Positions 1 to 11,378 of a stretch of 64,000 nt of DNA are shown here, piece after piece. The translations under genes and the position numbers were made by a program. Position 1 is the first letter of the stretch. The number at the start of each line of letters is the position of its first letter. Source of the DNA: Asterella californica (taxonomy: Eukaryota > Streptophyta > Marchantiopsida > Marchantiales > Aytoniaceae); the NCBI GenBank assembly GCA_036924285.1, contig JAYKYS010000007.1, forward strand, positions 17,484,001 to 17,548,000. Direction: 5' to 3'. The notes under the pieces were generated by a model. It searched no databases. It saw only the letters and a list, made by a program, of their open reading frames with translations, and was not told the DNA's origin.

Positions 1-400
1 GACGCGAATGTGATCTTTTATGAATTCGTGCAAAAAGTAACTTGTATCATAGTGTTATATATGCTAACTGACACCTTTGCTTATTCAAGTGAATAAGCAA
101 AGTAAACATATTATATCGATCAAAAATATATAGATTTTCTCCAAAATGATAAAAATTCATAAAGAAAATAGAAAAAATGTTACCAAGTCCACAAAAGAAC
201 AATTGCAGTAGGCGATGCTAATTCATGTACACCAGTTGTATATAAGAGTTTTTACTTACACGTGTGTGAAATTATAAAGATATAGGCGACCTTAGAGCTA
301 CTGAACTACCTAAGCCCCGGTGTTCTTCCCTTCCGGGCGTTAGTTGCTTGGCCCTTCGGGTACTTCTTTCCTTTGTTAGGTTTGATAGGTCTTTCCATCC
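1..400 (+). repeat. 3' tail of a LINE-like element (copy 1)
   Basis: Around 195-257 a short open stretch reads HKRTIAVGDANSC, which resembles HKTIAIDDVTSC at about 34,455-34,490, in both cases just before a stop-rich tail. The downstream part at about 290-350 (CCTAAGCCCC..TTCCGGGCGTTAGTTGCTTGG) also resembles 34,585-34,630. Two shared blocks in the same order indicate two copies of one dispersed element, probably the C-terminal end and 3' UTR of a non-LTR retrotransposon. The element runs off the left edge of the window. Assignment to the LINE class rests on the longer copy and is an inference. Confidence 0.35.
75..102. repeat. perfect 12-bp inverted repeat, 4-nt loop
   Basis: CTTTGCTTATTC and its exact reverse complement GAATAAGCAAAG flank AAGT. 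It lies in AT-rich sequence upstream of the LINE-like tail. No gene adjoins it, so a role as a terminator or regulatory site cannot be argued. Confidence 0.6.
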
Positions 401-1433
401 GTTTGAAAGTAAGTGCTGCTACTGCATATTCCCGGATGTTGCGTTAACGATACCACCGGCACATTGTCCGCAGCAGGTGAGAGTGTCGACTAAATAAACA
501 AGTTGCTGCACAATGAAATTGCGAGGGCCGAGCCAGCGAGGCTATGCATTTGGTCCGGGAGAGAAAGTGAACAGAGTGAGTGACACGACAATAAAGATTG
601 TACTGCATGTGAGGTTAAGCGGAAACCGACAAACTGTTTGAAGATGACTGTTAGGTATGCGAATGAATAGCAAAAAGGAAGTTCGAATTCGATCGTCGTA
701 AAAGATTCACAAACGAGAGCCAAACAAGTAAATCCTGATGACGATGCGTCCCTCTTCTTCCACGAAAAAGTTACAAAGAAGTCAAAAAAGTAAACCCTGA
801 TGAGGACACACGTCGATTTCTGGAACAGATGAAAGTTCATGAACTACGGAACAAGGGTAACTTTGAACATTCATGAACTTGTAACTTTGAAGATGAGCAG
901 GGTCAGGGAGAAGACCAGAACAGGCCTAGCCCAGGCTTTTCCTGCTTACCTGTAATATGCCGGCGGTTTTTGACAATTTACGGACTACTGTGTTAATTCA
1001 CCGGCGAATTTTAGCGAATTTTGAGTCTTTTTTCACTTTTGTTGTTGTTTTGAGACAGAAATTATCCGACGCATTCTCTACTTCTCCTGCACTTGTAGAA
1101 AAGTTGCCGGGACACATTACACGGGATGCCGGATCTAGGCTGGCGCTGGACCAGAGTATCCATAGGAACAGGAGCTGGACAGGACAGACGACAATGGGTT
1201 CAGTGTCTTCAGAGTCACAGGCAAACCCACGACAAATTCGAGTAAGTATTGGGATTCTTGAAAAGTACAGTAAAAGCTCGTGAGTCGTGTTCCTTGCAAG
1301 AACAAAATTCCGAACAAGATCCAGGATAGTGCTTGGGACCACAGAAGGTTCCACCGATCTGGCCAATCCCCACCGGCGTAGATGGCCTACTCAGGAGGAA
1401 AGCGCGGAGAAGCCGGTTATCCATGTTGCTTTA
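401..1433. other. no gene recognised
   Basis: Mixed-composition DNA with short frames on both strands and no recognisable domain. A context-plausible start (ATG at about 1194) runs in frame to a good splice-donor sequence (CGAGTAAGT at about 1240), but no continuation exon could be matched, so no gene is called. Confidence 0.4.
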
Positions 1434-1441
1434 GTCCTGAC

Positions 1442-1646
1442 CAGTGCTCGGGGAGTTTTCCCGTGGAAAATGGGAAATTTCCGGTAGAATGCAAAGCATA
1501 TCGGCAAGTGTCAGAAAATTTACCAAATCTACACTAAAAAGTAAATTTTTCCGTCGGAAAATTTCCGACAGATTCCATCCAACACCGGAAATTTTCGAAA
1601 AGTACCGGAAGTCACTACTCTAAAAACCGGAACTCCCCGAGCATTG
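1442..1646. mobile_element. hAT-like MITE (205 bp)
   Basis: The ends are near-perfect terminal inverted repeats: CAGTGCTCGGGGAGTT on the left, and the reverse complement of CAATGCTCGGGGAGTT on the right. The element is flanked by a perfect 8-bp direct repeat GTCCTGAC (1434-1441 and 1647-1654), the target-duplication size of the hAT superfamily. The interior is non-coding and rich in GGAAATTT/AAATTTCC-type subterminal inverted motifs. It is non-autonomous, so a transposase must have come from elsewhere. The intact duplication makes the boundaries reliable; the superfamily call rests on TSD length and terminus style. Confidence 0.85.
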
Positions 1647-1654
1647 GTCCTGAC

Positions 1655-4600
1655 TCCTTACTCCTGACGCTAAGGATTGTGCTGATTGACTGATAACGTG
1701 CTGATTGACTGAGAAAGGCCTTGCTTTGGATCTCCTACGGCCACGCCAGTAAACCTGCGCCCCAGTCTAAACCCTAAACGCCGTCAGCTCACAGAATCCT
1801 AGAGTCCGCGTTTAGGGGAATTTCGCATTCATGGGGGACCTGGTGAGGTCGATTTTCTGTCATATCTTTGACAATCTGCGGTGTACTGAAATTAGCTACT
1901 TCGCTCTTCCACGCTTACACACCTGGATATGGTGCTGTCTCCTCTTCCGCCGTCGTAATGTTGCGAATTTGTTCTCGCGGTGAAATTTGTTGACTGCATG
2001 ATACTGTAAGGCCGTGTGTAAAGAAATGTGGCTTTGACAGTTCATGAGCGTGTGCATTGTCCTTTTTTGGCGTACGAGTCTGGCCCGATGCTGTCCGGTA
2101 AGCTGAGGATGCGCAGAAGTTTTCTTTGGGCATGTTCTTGTCTTTTGTGTGTACTGTCGTCGACAGATTGGTTGAGAGTTGATTGAGCTGGTTGTACGAT
2201 ATTATCAGTTATTAGTCAGCTGTCGGCATCCTTGAGCAGCTACATGTTGTGTTCTGTGTCATGTCGAGACTCGCGCAATCTACCTCTTGTATCTTGGATC
2301 GTGTAAGGTACTCCAATCCAATGATGTGAGAGTGGGAACTTATATATCAATGTAGGTCGCGCTTTTGTCACTACAGTTGGATTCTATCGTAATCTGCCAT
2401 GCTCATTTCATCGTTGGTAGATTGTACTTGTCTCATGTATTCGGTTTGACCGTCCTCAGGTTCCGCTTGGATGTCCACGAAGAGTTTATGGTTTACTTCG
2501 GTTTTGTGTAGAGGCTGTTCTCATCAGCTAGGGAAGATGAAGTAGACTCTCTCTTCCGACGATGAGTTCAATGGAGAGAGAACCTACTCATACTGTGTGC
2601 ATGCACGATATTGAAACCACGATAACGATGCTGTCTTCTGCCCATTACTAGCACAAAACCTTATCCCAAATGCTAATCTACAAATTACAGGTATCGTTGA
2701 ATCTGAAATTCTGAACCCGAAAAAACAGGGGAGAATGAGACACCCATTCTGAACACATGCAACATTCGAGACTCTTGAATATGGTTTCTCTCGTCGGCAG
2801 AATGCTACGTCTTGGAGTTACGATCAAAGAGAAGTCTGAGAAGTTGTTTGAGTCCTAAGAGTAAAGTTCAATTCTGAAGGGACAGAATCTAATTTCTTTT
2901 TGTCGCCTCTACAAGCCTTTCTCTTGATCTTACCACATGATACACGATTTCAGGTCGCAGTAAGCGACGCTATGCTGTGTGATCTGAAGTAACATTCGTT
3001 TGGACCCAACACCACATAGCTTTAGTTCCGTCGAAAGTCGAAACGGCTACAGATTGGCTTATCAAAGTTCAAAGTCGAAAGGACAACAAACTTCTACAGG
3101 GCGTAAATTCAGTCGACTCATTAAATCGGTGCGACGAATCTTTTACAGATTCGGATACAAAATGCAAAAGGGCAACAATTTCTAGTTAGACACAGCGTAA
3201 ATTCTCTCGGTAGTCGTTGCATTGGCGCAACGAAACGCCGTTATGTACGCACAGGAAATTGCGACATAAAGGCAACAACTGTTACTGGTGTGTTTCGTTC
3301 AATGAAGACCATTCCACCGCACTCCGCCAAATGTGTCGCTGAGGGTGATCTTGGCTTGTGGGCCTTGCCAATGGGCATGTCAGGTGTTTCCTTACACATC
3401 CACGGCTTTCCGTGCTATCATAACTGAATTATCCATGAATGCCTCAGGCTGCGACGCTGCGTTTTACATCGGCTTCGGATTCCCGACATGATACAACTGA
3501 AAAGGTGAGGTCGGACATCCGCGATGGCCACCAGGATAAGCTCCCAGCTCCCAGCACGTTGCAAGCGGTTCTTCAGTTACATCAGTCATCATGTCAAACG
3601 ATTGCCGAAGTAAATCTGTGGACTTTTAGCTTGTTCAACATAGCTCTTAAATAGTGCGTTGAAAGCTTGTGAATCCATTGGGATCTCAAAAGGTGCAAAA
3701 TATGGCCGGCGAAAGGATTCCAAACGGACGGTGCGCAGTTTCATTGCGAAAGAATGACAAGTTTCACAGCGTTTTCTTTCATTTGGTATGCAGATGCGCG
3801 TCGTCAAGTCTAATGTGCAACACACTCCGCTAACTTCGAAATTGAACTTTGTCACTCCCTTGAACTCGCTTCCCGTTGTTTTCTGATACAGCTGCATGCC
3901 AAAGGCCCGACCGGTACAAAATTATACTCGTAGGTACCGCTGCCTCCCATTTTGCATCGGGTGGAATAGAGTTCACTGTGGAGTTCATGTACGGTTTACA
4001 CGGGAAGAGTTAGTAGAGTCTAAGTGGGCATATAGCAGTTAGGTTTATAGCAGTAGAAACTGGAACCTACCTCTTTGAGTAACCAAACATTCACCATAAT
4101 CGTTTTCACTTTTCACGCTGAAGATCGCCCTCGGACTATATCGTCTGCAAGACTAATCACTTCATTTTAACTTGTCCGGCAGTAAACCGATAAGCAAATT
4201 ACGAGTTGTGAGTTTGGATGTGCAGTGTACTGCAAGTTCCTATTCACATTTCCGTGTTTCATTCGTGGTGTATTCCTTTTACCTTTTCTAAGAAAGAATC
4301 GACCGTTTGCAACTTGTTTGTAGGACGTCATACATAACGATACACTTCGTGGAGGTTGCTGTATCCACGGTTAGGCTTGGACGGTAAAGAGCCGTGAAAG
4401 CGGGCTGCAGTAAGTTTCGTTGATACCGCTTCTTCTCCTTCCAAGTCCTCCGTTTACTGTGCTGGGGCGATCAAAGGTTGCCTTCCGCCTTGAGATGACT
4501 AACGGGGCTACCATACCATGGAAATCAACGAAAGCTTTTCTGTGACCGAGCTTCTTCAGAGGCACCGCGAAAAAAACCGAGCCCAACAGCACGCAGCGCT

Positions 4601-6686
4601 CGAACTAGGTTGGAATTGACTCCAAGGCAATCACTATCGACCCCAACAGTCGCAACCGAATCTGCAGAGGGTAGCCCGCACAATGCAACCACCGTTTCGT
4701 TGCAGATGCAAGAAAATGCCCCAAAATGCGAGCACTCACAGGCGGCTTGCTGCAGGAGGACGCGAGTAGCTCAAACCCCGAGAACGGAAGTTCAACTGGC
4801 CGAGAAGGCGCTCCGGCCTCTCCCGCAAATTCGCTACAGGTATGGGAGGGAAATGCCACGTCGGCACCCCTTTTTATACTGCGACTTGTGGTTGTGACGT
4901 TTTCGGTTGATTACCACAAATATTTCACGACTCTCCTCACCTCACCTCACCTCACCTCGGATACAGGCTCTCAATATCGTACTCTCGGAATTTGGGTGCA
5001 AAGGTACAGAAATCAACGACTTCAGTTTTCAGCTTCAAATTCATGCGTCTGTACTTGTCACCGAACGAGGTGCGCTGACAAGTTTGGGAAGGCCGGCGTG
5101 GGTGGGAATCATGGAGGTGCTTGGCGTGTGCCACTACATATTTTTTTCCCAGGGACTGGATGGGAACGACTTTCCATTGGCCTATATTTCTGCTCATCCT
5201 CCTCTGATTTTTTTAGGTCTTCCGATTTTTCCCCAGTGTTTCCTTCCCTGTACTGCCCGTGGAAAATGGCGGGGTTACACTGATTACGAGCTCAGTTGGT
5301 AAAACTTGGGATCAGAACGGAAGGGAAGGTAGCATGGAGCGCGAAGATCATAGTCAAGAGGCTGGAGCGGCAAGTTCAGCACCGTCCCGAATATTTCCAA
5401 GGACTACGTTATTCTCCTGTTTTCCATCGCGTTGAGCTCCTCACTTCTTTCTTGTCTGAGATCAGCTCGTACTATATGTGAAATCTCATCCACTCCAAGC
5501 TGAGTATGGAAATTCCTGGAAATCATGTCGAGTTTTAGGTGAAAAGTAGTCTTCTCTCCACAATATTGGAAGATTTAATTGTCATTTGTTCCAGTTCATC
5601 AGAGTCTTGATACCCTTCAAGGACTTTGATCCTTAAAGTCTTGCGAACGACAGGCGTGTAGAGGAGATGTGATGGGAAACATACATGGAGCAAATCTTCT
5701 GAAGGAACTGCCAGAGGGAGCTGAGGTTCTGAGGGAAAAGTCGGGGTTTTTGCTTTCAGAGGCCGACGCGTGAAGGGTGCATAGCCCAACCTGATCGGTC
5801 GTTGGTGCGCATCTCTGACCCAGATCAAGAAGTTGTTTCGTTTTCATTTCTGCTCGTCTCTGGTTTTTGACGAGCGTTCATGCTGTAGACTGTTTGTTGT
5901 CGTTGTTACGTGTTAAGAACGTGCTTTCATGACTACTATTATTCTGTGCCCAAGTTTGGTCGTCGGGCTGCAGGTGACAACTCTGGACTTCATGGCTTGG
6001 CCGTTGGTTGCACCCTCCCATTCCCTCCAGAATACATGCGAAGATTTTGGATGAACACCCACCTCATATTCTGGTTAGACTGCTTTAAGGAACAACTGTG
6101 GATACTTGGTTTGGTCCTCTTTGTTTTTATCATTCCACGCTGGAGGAAGGAATATTTAGCATCGATCCCGAGTAAGTGAGTTGCTTACTCTTTCTCTAGT
6201 TCATTAGTAGTAAGCAACTAATCAGCTGAATATGCTTGTTTTGCAAGTTAGTGAAGTTGTAGCCATTCTCAACAGTTTATCAGTTGATCAGGTTCTGTTG
6301 GAAATATGTGTTTCACCTGTTATCACATCTCGAGAAGTGGTGAAGATCGTGGGGTAGGTAGGTCGATGATGTTTCAAGACCGACCTTAGGGTGACGCGAA
6401 ACAGCTGAGAGTTTCTAATCAAGGGCGATATGTGTGGCACGCAGGTCCTTTTTGGCCAGTACGTGAAGCAGAAGTTTGGTAAGAAACCTTTCGGTAGTTT
6501 GTCTTGAAATAAGTAGTGTAAGTTTCTCTCCGCTTAGGCGAGTTTCAGAACTCTGTTAATATAGTTCGTGTCAAATAAGGATCATAAACTCGCAACGACA
6601 ACTTTTGAAGAACAAGCCCCCAGTAGGTGCAGCATCAGAGCTGCCCTACGCGTAGCATCTGACTATTTGCGTGACCGGCAAAGAGA
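1655..6686. other. long stretch without a recognised gene
   Basis: About 5 kb of unassigned DNA. Points noted within it are a cysteine-containing minus-strand frame at 3589-3897, a possible Ser/Gly-rich exon at about 4740-4838 bounded by AG and CAG|GTATGG, and a short pentanucleotide tract. None shows a recognisable domain, and none can be chained into a gene model by eye. Confidence 0.4.
4934..4958 (+). repeat. (CCTCA)5 microsatellite
   Basis: Five tandem CCTCA units. It lies just downstream of the possible exon ending at 4838. Confidence 0.85.
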
Positions 6687-7088
6687 GTTTGAAGTTATCT
6701 CTCCTGTATTGGTGCAGTTGTAACATCAAATACTACATTTCGCTTGGGAAGATTAGAGCGTTCGCTTCGCATTTTCGCTGTTTTTGCTTTAGAGTTATCG
6801 ATCCTATACTCCTGCAGATTCTAAGATTATATATTACTTCTCACCCAGTGAATGGCTCTGGGCCACGTCGAGAACTCACCCTGCGGAAAAGAGAAGTTTG
6901 AAGTTATCTCTCCTGTATTGGAGCAGGTTGTAACATCAAATACTACATTTCGCTTGGGAACATTAGAGCATTTCGCTTCGCAGTTTCGCTGTTTTTGTTT
7001 TAGAGTTATCGATCCTATACTCCTGCAGATTCTAAGATTATATATTACTTCTCACCCAGTGAAAGGCTCTGGGCCACGTCGAGAACTC
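6687..7088 (+). repeat. tandem duplication, about 209-bp unit
   Basis: Two direct copies (6687-6877 and 6896-7088) both start GTTTGAAGTTATCTCTCC and end GGCCACGTCGAGAACTC. They differ at only a handful of positions and small indels, so the duplication is fairly recent. The frames running through them (6671-6901 and 6852-7142) are byproducts of the duplication and show no domain. Confidence 0.9.
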
Positions 7089-7139
7089 AAAAAGTCCATC
7101 GGTGACATCATTTTCGCAGTGTATCCAGGAGAAGTTCTC

Positions 7140-10100
7140 TAATGCGGCAGGACCCTATCAGTTCAAAATTCACTTCATCGTCGTTAGATGCTAGTTACCC
7201 AAGTACTGGTTGTAACCTTCGCAGACTACACATCCCTGTTACGTTGCGTGCATAACTTCGGCTACGTGTCTTGCTCAGACTGAATACTCTGCTGAGGCTC
7301 GGAGCAACGTCAACTTAGTGGGTCATCCTCTTATTGACACAGTAAAAGAATTCGCCCAAAATGAGGTAGAGTTAATCGATTTCAGACTCTGTTACTTTTG
7401 TCTGTGTGTTGCCTAAAGGACAAAGGACAGCCTTTGCTACGATGCGGCAGTAACTGAAGCTATAGTCTTAAGGTCCAATATACGGAGTAAAGTGTAGCTC
7501 GGACAAGAGTTCTGAATTCTGGTGTAAGCTGTTGAGTTTTCAAGTGCCTGAAATTAGTCCCAAGCGAGAGTTCTTGGCGCTTATTCCTCGGAATTGATCA
7601 CCTGATACCGACATGGATAGTGTCTAGGCTCTTAGTCTCGTTCTTGTGTTTCTCTTATCTGCGTCATTGTTCTGTGTTCTCGTCCTTGCTTCCACTTGCA
7701 TGTGCTCCTTTCGTGTGATATGTGCACACTCTCGTCCAAGTAGGGCTCTAAGATTAAGAAAGTACACTATGTAGCATTAGCATTAGCTATAACTCCTACT
7801 ATAACTCTATACGCGAGTGTTTTCCGTCGATGACCAAAACTAGTTTTACATTCATTTTTGTTCCAGTGTCTTTGCAACATCGAGCCATTGTCCAAGGATA
7901 ATTATTATAGGTTGCTATCATTGTTTGATGTTTTAGAACAATAGCAATGTCTGAATCCCAGCTTGATCTGAAAATCGGTCACTAAATATTTTCATTCGAG
8001 TTATGTCAGCTTACCCAGTGCTTTGATTTCGTTTATGATTTGAACAATTATAGTTGTAATATTTTATGTCTTGTTGATAATTCTTGTAATTCTCGGGATT
8101 GTCAATATAATCGTTGATGAAATCTTGAGCTACAAAATTTTCAAAGTTGTTTTGATTATCCATATGTGCATCCATTTTGGAGAGCCTTTGGCAACTACTT
8201 AATACCAAGTAATTCTTTCTATGGAATTCAGCTATCTTATTTTGCTGGAAGATTTCAAACTCATACTTGCTCTTGGGTAACTGGTTTTATGGTCCACATC
8301 TGATATCGGCTGCTTTCACGTGATGGTTTGAAACATTCTCTCTAATATTCTTAAACTCTGAGTTTTATTACTGGCCTTTGGTGCACGCTAATATGAATAA
8401 ATTATTTTGGTAATCAAGTCTATCCCATCTACAATAACACACCTCATATTTTCATATCGAACCCAAGAAGAGTTTGCATTTGATTAGTTCTACTTCTGAC
8501 ATATTATGAGCCAAACCAACTTTCTTCAAACCTCACCGTATAGTACGACTCGAATCATCACTTCCACTAGCAAGAATAATCAAATCGAGCATACGTTGGA
8601 TCATAATAGCTAGAGAATAATAGAAAACCAAAAACTCTAGAACATATAATTAATAACAAAGGACTAAAAAATAAGTTAAGTTTGATTCATCCAAATCTGG
8701 TCGTGGTCCACCTTGGAAGCTGAGGGTGAGAGATTTGTGAGAGATTTTTATCTTGATGAAAGATTCAGATATATCTGTTTTAATTGGACAGACAGGACTA
8801 CTAAGAAATTAAAATCAATATCAAACCTTGAGGATACTCTATAGTAATCTCTGCAGAGTGGGTGTAGGATCACCACCTGTCGATGTCGTAAGATATTCTA
8901 AAAGATACCTTAGGATTAGGTAAGTTAAGCTATTTAATTACAATTGATTATGCAATAGATATAAATTGAAAGAAGTAATAACTCTTTACTCTTAATATAT
9001 TTTTAAGAAGTAATTTTTGTTAATCTGAGTGATAGTACTTGAAAAAGATTTTATTTCAAACTTCCTCATTGTTTTAATTTTGTTTCTGTTTCCTAACAAG
9101 TTGTTCAATAAACTTATTTAAGTACTATTTATCAATTTAAAACTTTTTACAAAGTTACACACAATTTACTTTTATTAAGATTATTTTTCCAACTATATGA
9201 ATTGATATATATCCATTTAATTGCAAATATTAAAATTTTCACTATATATGTAAATTATAGAAATAAACATTTTCAAGATATTTCATAAGAAAATATTATA
9301 GCTTAAACCCCCGTATGGGTATAAAAGCATGAAAAGAAATATTCATTTGTCCCTCACAGTGTAATTTGAACTTAGGAAAAGATTATTTTCTGTTCTAAGA
9401 AACCCTGAAATCGTCCATTTAACATTTCTCTATCAATTCTAAGCAATTTGGTTTGAGATGAATTATTCCTTGTAAAGCTATTGAAGAGATTTAAATTTAT
9501 TCTTTATTTCACAGATTTCATGTTCTTATGAAAACTCAATCATCAAAACTGTTTTCTGCATAACGGGCAAATTTCTGAGTTCTCTGAAGAATACCCGCAA
9601 AAATAGATTCTCGGTGTCTTAAGTAGCACTTGTATGCATAGGGGGGTTTAAGTATACTAAATTTTTGTTTTGAACTTCTAATAGATATTCACAAATTTTC
9701 AGTTTAATTCATCTTTAATAATATCAGTTGCCCTTTTCTTGAATGAAATCTTAGTTTGTTTGAATTTCTTCTCTTCGATTATACAAACATATAATCGAAG
9801 AGAAATATTTCACTCTTGTGAAATAGATAATAATCTTTTATACTGAGTGAAGTCCATCTTTCCTTTTCATTCTTCAGGGCTCGAAAGCCTTTGAAGCTAT
9901 CGTCATCGGTACAATTAGTACTCCAATCCAACCTATCCATTGAACATATTAGCCATGCTAATATGTCAAGCAAATAAATACAAATTTTTATCTATTGACA
10001 ATTATTTACATGCAACTCACCCTTCATGCTTCAAATGTCTTGCATTCCACATGGACATTCCCGTTTGGATTATCTTCTTCGAATTCCTTATGGATCTCAT

Positions 10101-11090
10101 AAAAACTCTTCATAGCAAATAATCCAAAAGGATGACATGGAGATATTTCTACATGAGATAACTAACCTGTTATTTCAAATATAATTTCAAATATAAAAGC
10201 ACAGTTATTATCCAACATAATTTAGCAAAAAAATAGTATTACACCAAGTATGTGCAAGATCATTAAAAAGATTCAATTAGGTCTGAACATTAAATTATTG
10301 TTAATGGCATTATGAAAAGTAGAGTTTGAAAATGTAAAGTTTATTGCGTAACACAATGTTGGCACATTATAAATTATATCTTGTTGTGGAAATTAACTTT
10401 GTGAAATGTGTCACTCAATTATAAAGCAAAGACAAACTAGCGCTAAACCATTCGTGGTAAAAGAAACTGTTAATCGCAATCGCTAATGGAAAGGCGAAAA
10501 CTTCGACCCTTTGGAGATGGGACCATTAGTTCATGTAGACCAGATATTTGCTCTGAAAAATCCTAAGTGGCCAAGTGCGAACGGGGACTAACAGCCATGT
10601 TGCTTTGCGGACATGGTTTAGTCGGACAGGTTTTTACGTAGTAAGCTCTAAGTTACTTTGCTGACCGTTCACCTGCGGGACATCAATACGCAGACTGTGA
10701 TATACTGTGCGCTGTTCTTTGGTATGCAGGCACGTTTTACTGCACTACTGCGGTATTGGTCTGATCAGAGAACGTTGCTTGAGGTTTCAGTGGTTTCTGC
10801 AGGCATATGCTGACAGCGTGAGAACCCTACCGAGGAGACTTCAAGTGTTTATTCAGTTGGACCAATCTTTGCTTTAAAATCGATCGGATCAGAGGGATGC
10901 AATTCCGTATTGTTTGAAGTTCAAGACACTAGAAGAACATTCGGATTCTGCCTGAGGTTGTCTGTGAGCTTAATCCGCTGCTGACCGTCTCTTCTCATCG
11001 CGCTTCGTCCTGTACTGTATGTGACTGTACATTCTCAGGGATACCAGGAGTTTATGGTCGCTATTCCATTAACTTGAATCTGCTCTCATT
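7140..11090. other. intergenic DNA with an AT-rich block
   Basis: No gene is recognised between the tandem duplication and the PRP38B start. From about 7.9 to 10.4 kb the sequence becomes markedly AT-rich and stop-dense on both strands, then returns to mixed composition about 600 bp before the PRP38B start codon. That last stretch should hold the promoter and 5' UTR, but I see no convincing TATA box or transcription start. Confidence 0.5.
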
Positions 11091-11378
11091 ATGGAAGTTC
11101 AAACTAGTGGAAAGCCGATTGACTCCGTTCTCGAAAGAGTTTTGTGCATGAACATATTATCATCCGACTACTTCAAAGAGCTTTACCGGTTGAAAACGTA
11201 CAACGAAGTCATAGATGAGATATACAATCAGGTGGACCACGTGGAACCCTGGATGACTGGGAACTGTAGGGGTCCATCAACAGCTTTCTGCCTTCTGTAT
11301 AAGTTCTTCACAATGAAGCTCACGGTGAAGCAGGTGCAGGGATTGCTGAATCACGGTGATTCTCCTTACATACGTGCG
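11091..11378 (+). CDS. PRP38B: PRP38B coding exon 1
   Basis: Encodes residues 1-96, starting MEVQTSGKPID and ending YIRA. The donor is GCG|GTAAGA, phase 0. The ATG gives exactly the N-terminus expected for plant PRP38B, so the start is secure. It holds the most conserved part of the PRP38 domain (VEPWMTGNCRGPSTAFCLL). Open sequence continues past the donor to 11474 but loses all similarity, as expected for intron read-through. Confidence 0.95.

Noticed and set aside
957..1366. Frames on both strands and a possible first exon (ATG about 1194, donor about 1240)
   Set aside because: Only about 16 codons could be read and no matching downstream exon was found.
3589..3897. Minus-strand frame with CC..C..C..CETCH, considered as a MULE SWIM zinc finger
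   Set aside because: Cys/His spacing does not fit CxCx(n)CxH well and no transposase core lies nearby.
4610..5302. Overlapping plus-strand frames of up to 185 codons
   Set aside because: They pass through a microsatellite and a likely splice donor, and none shows a recognisable domain; kept only as a possible exon in the region note.
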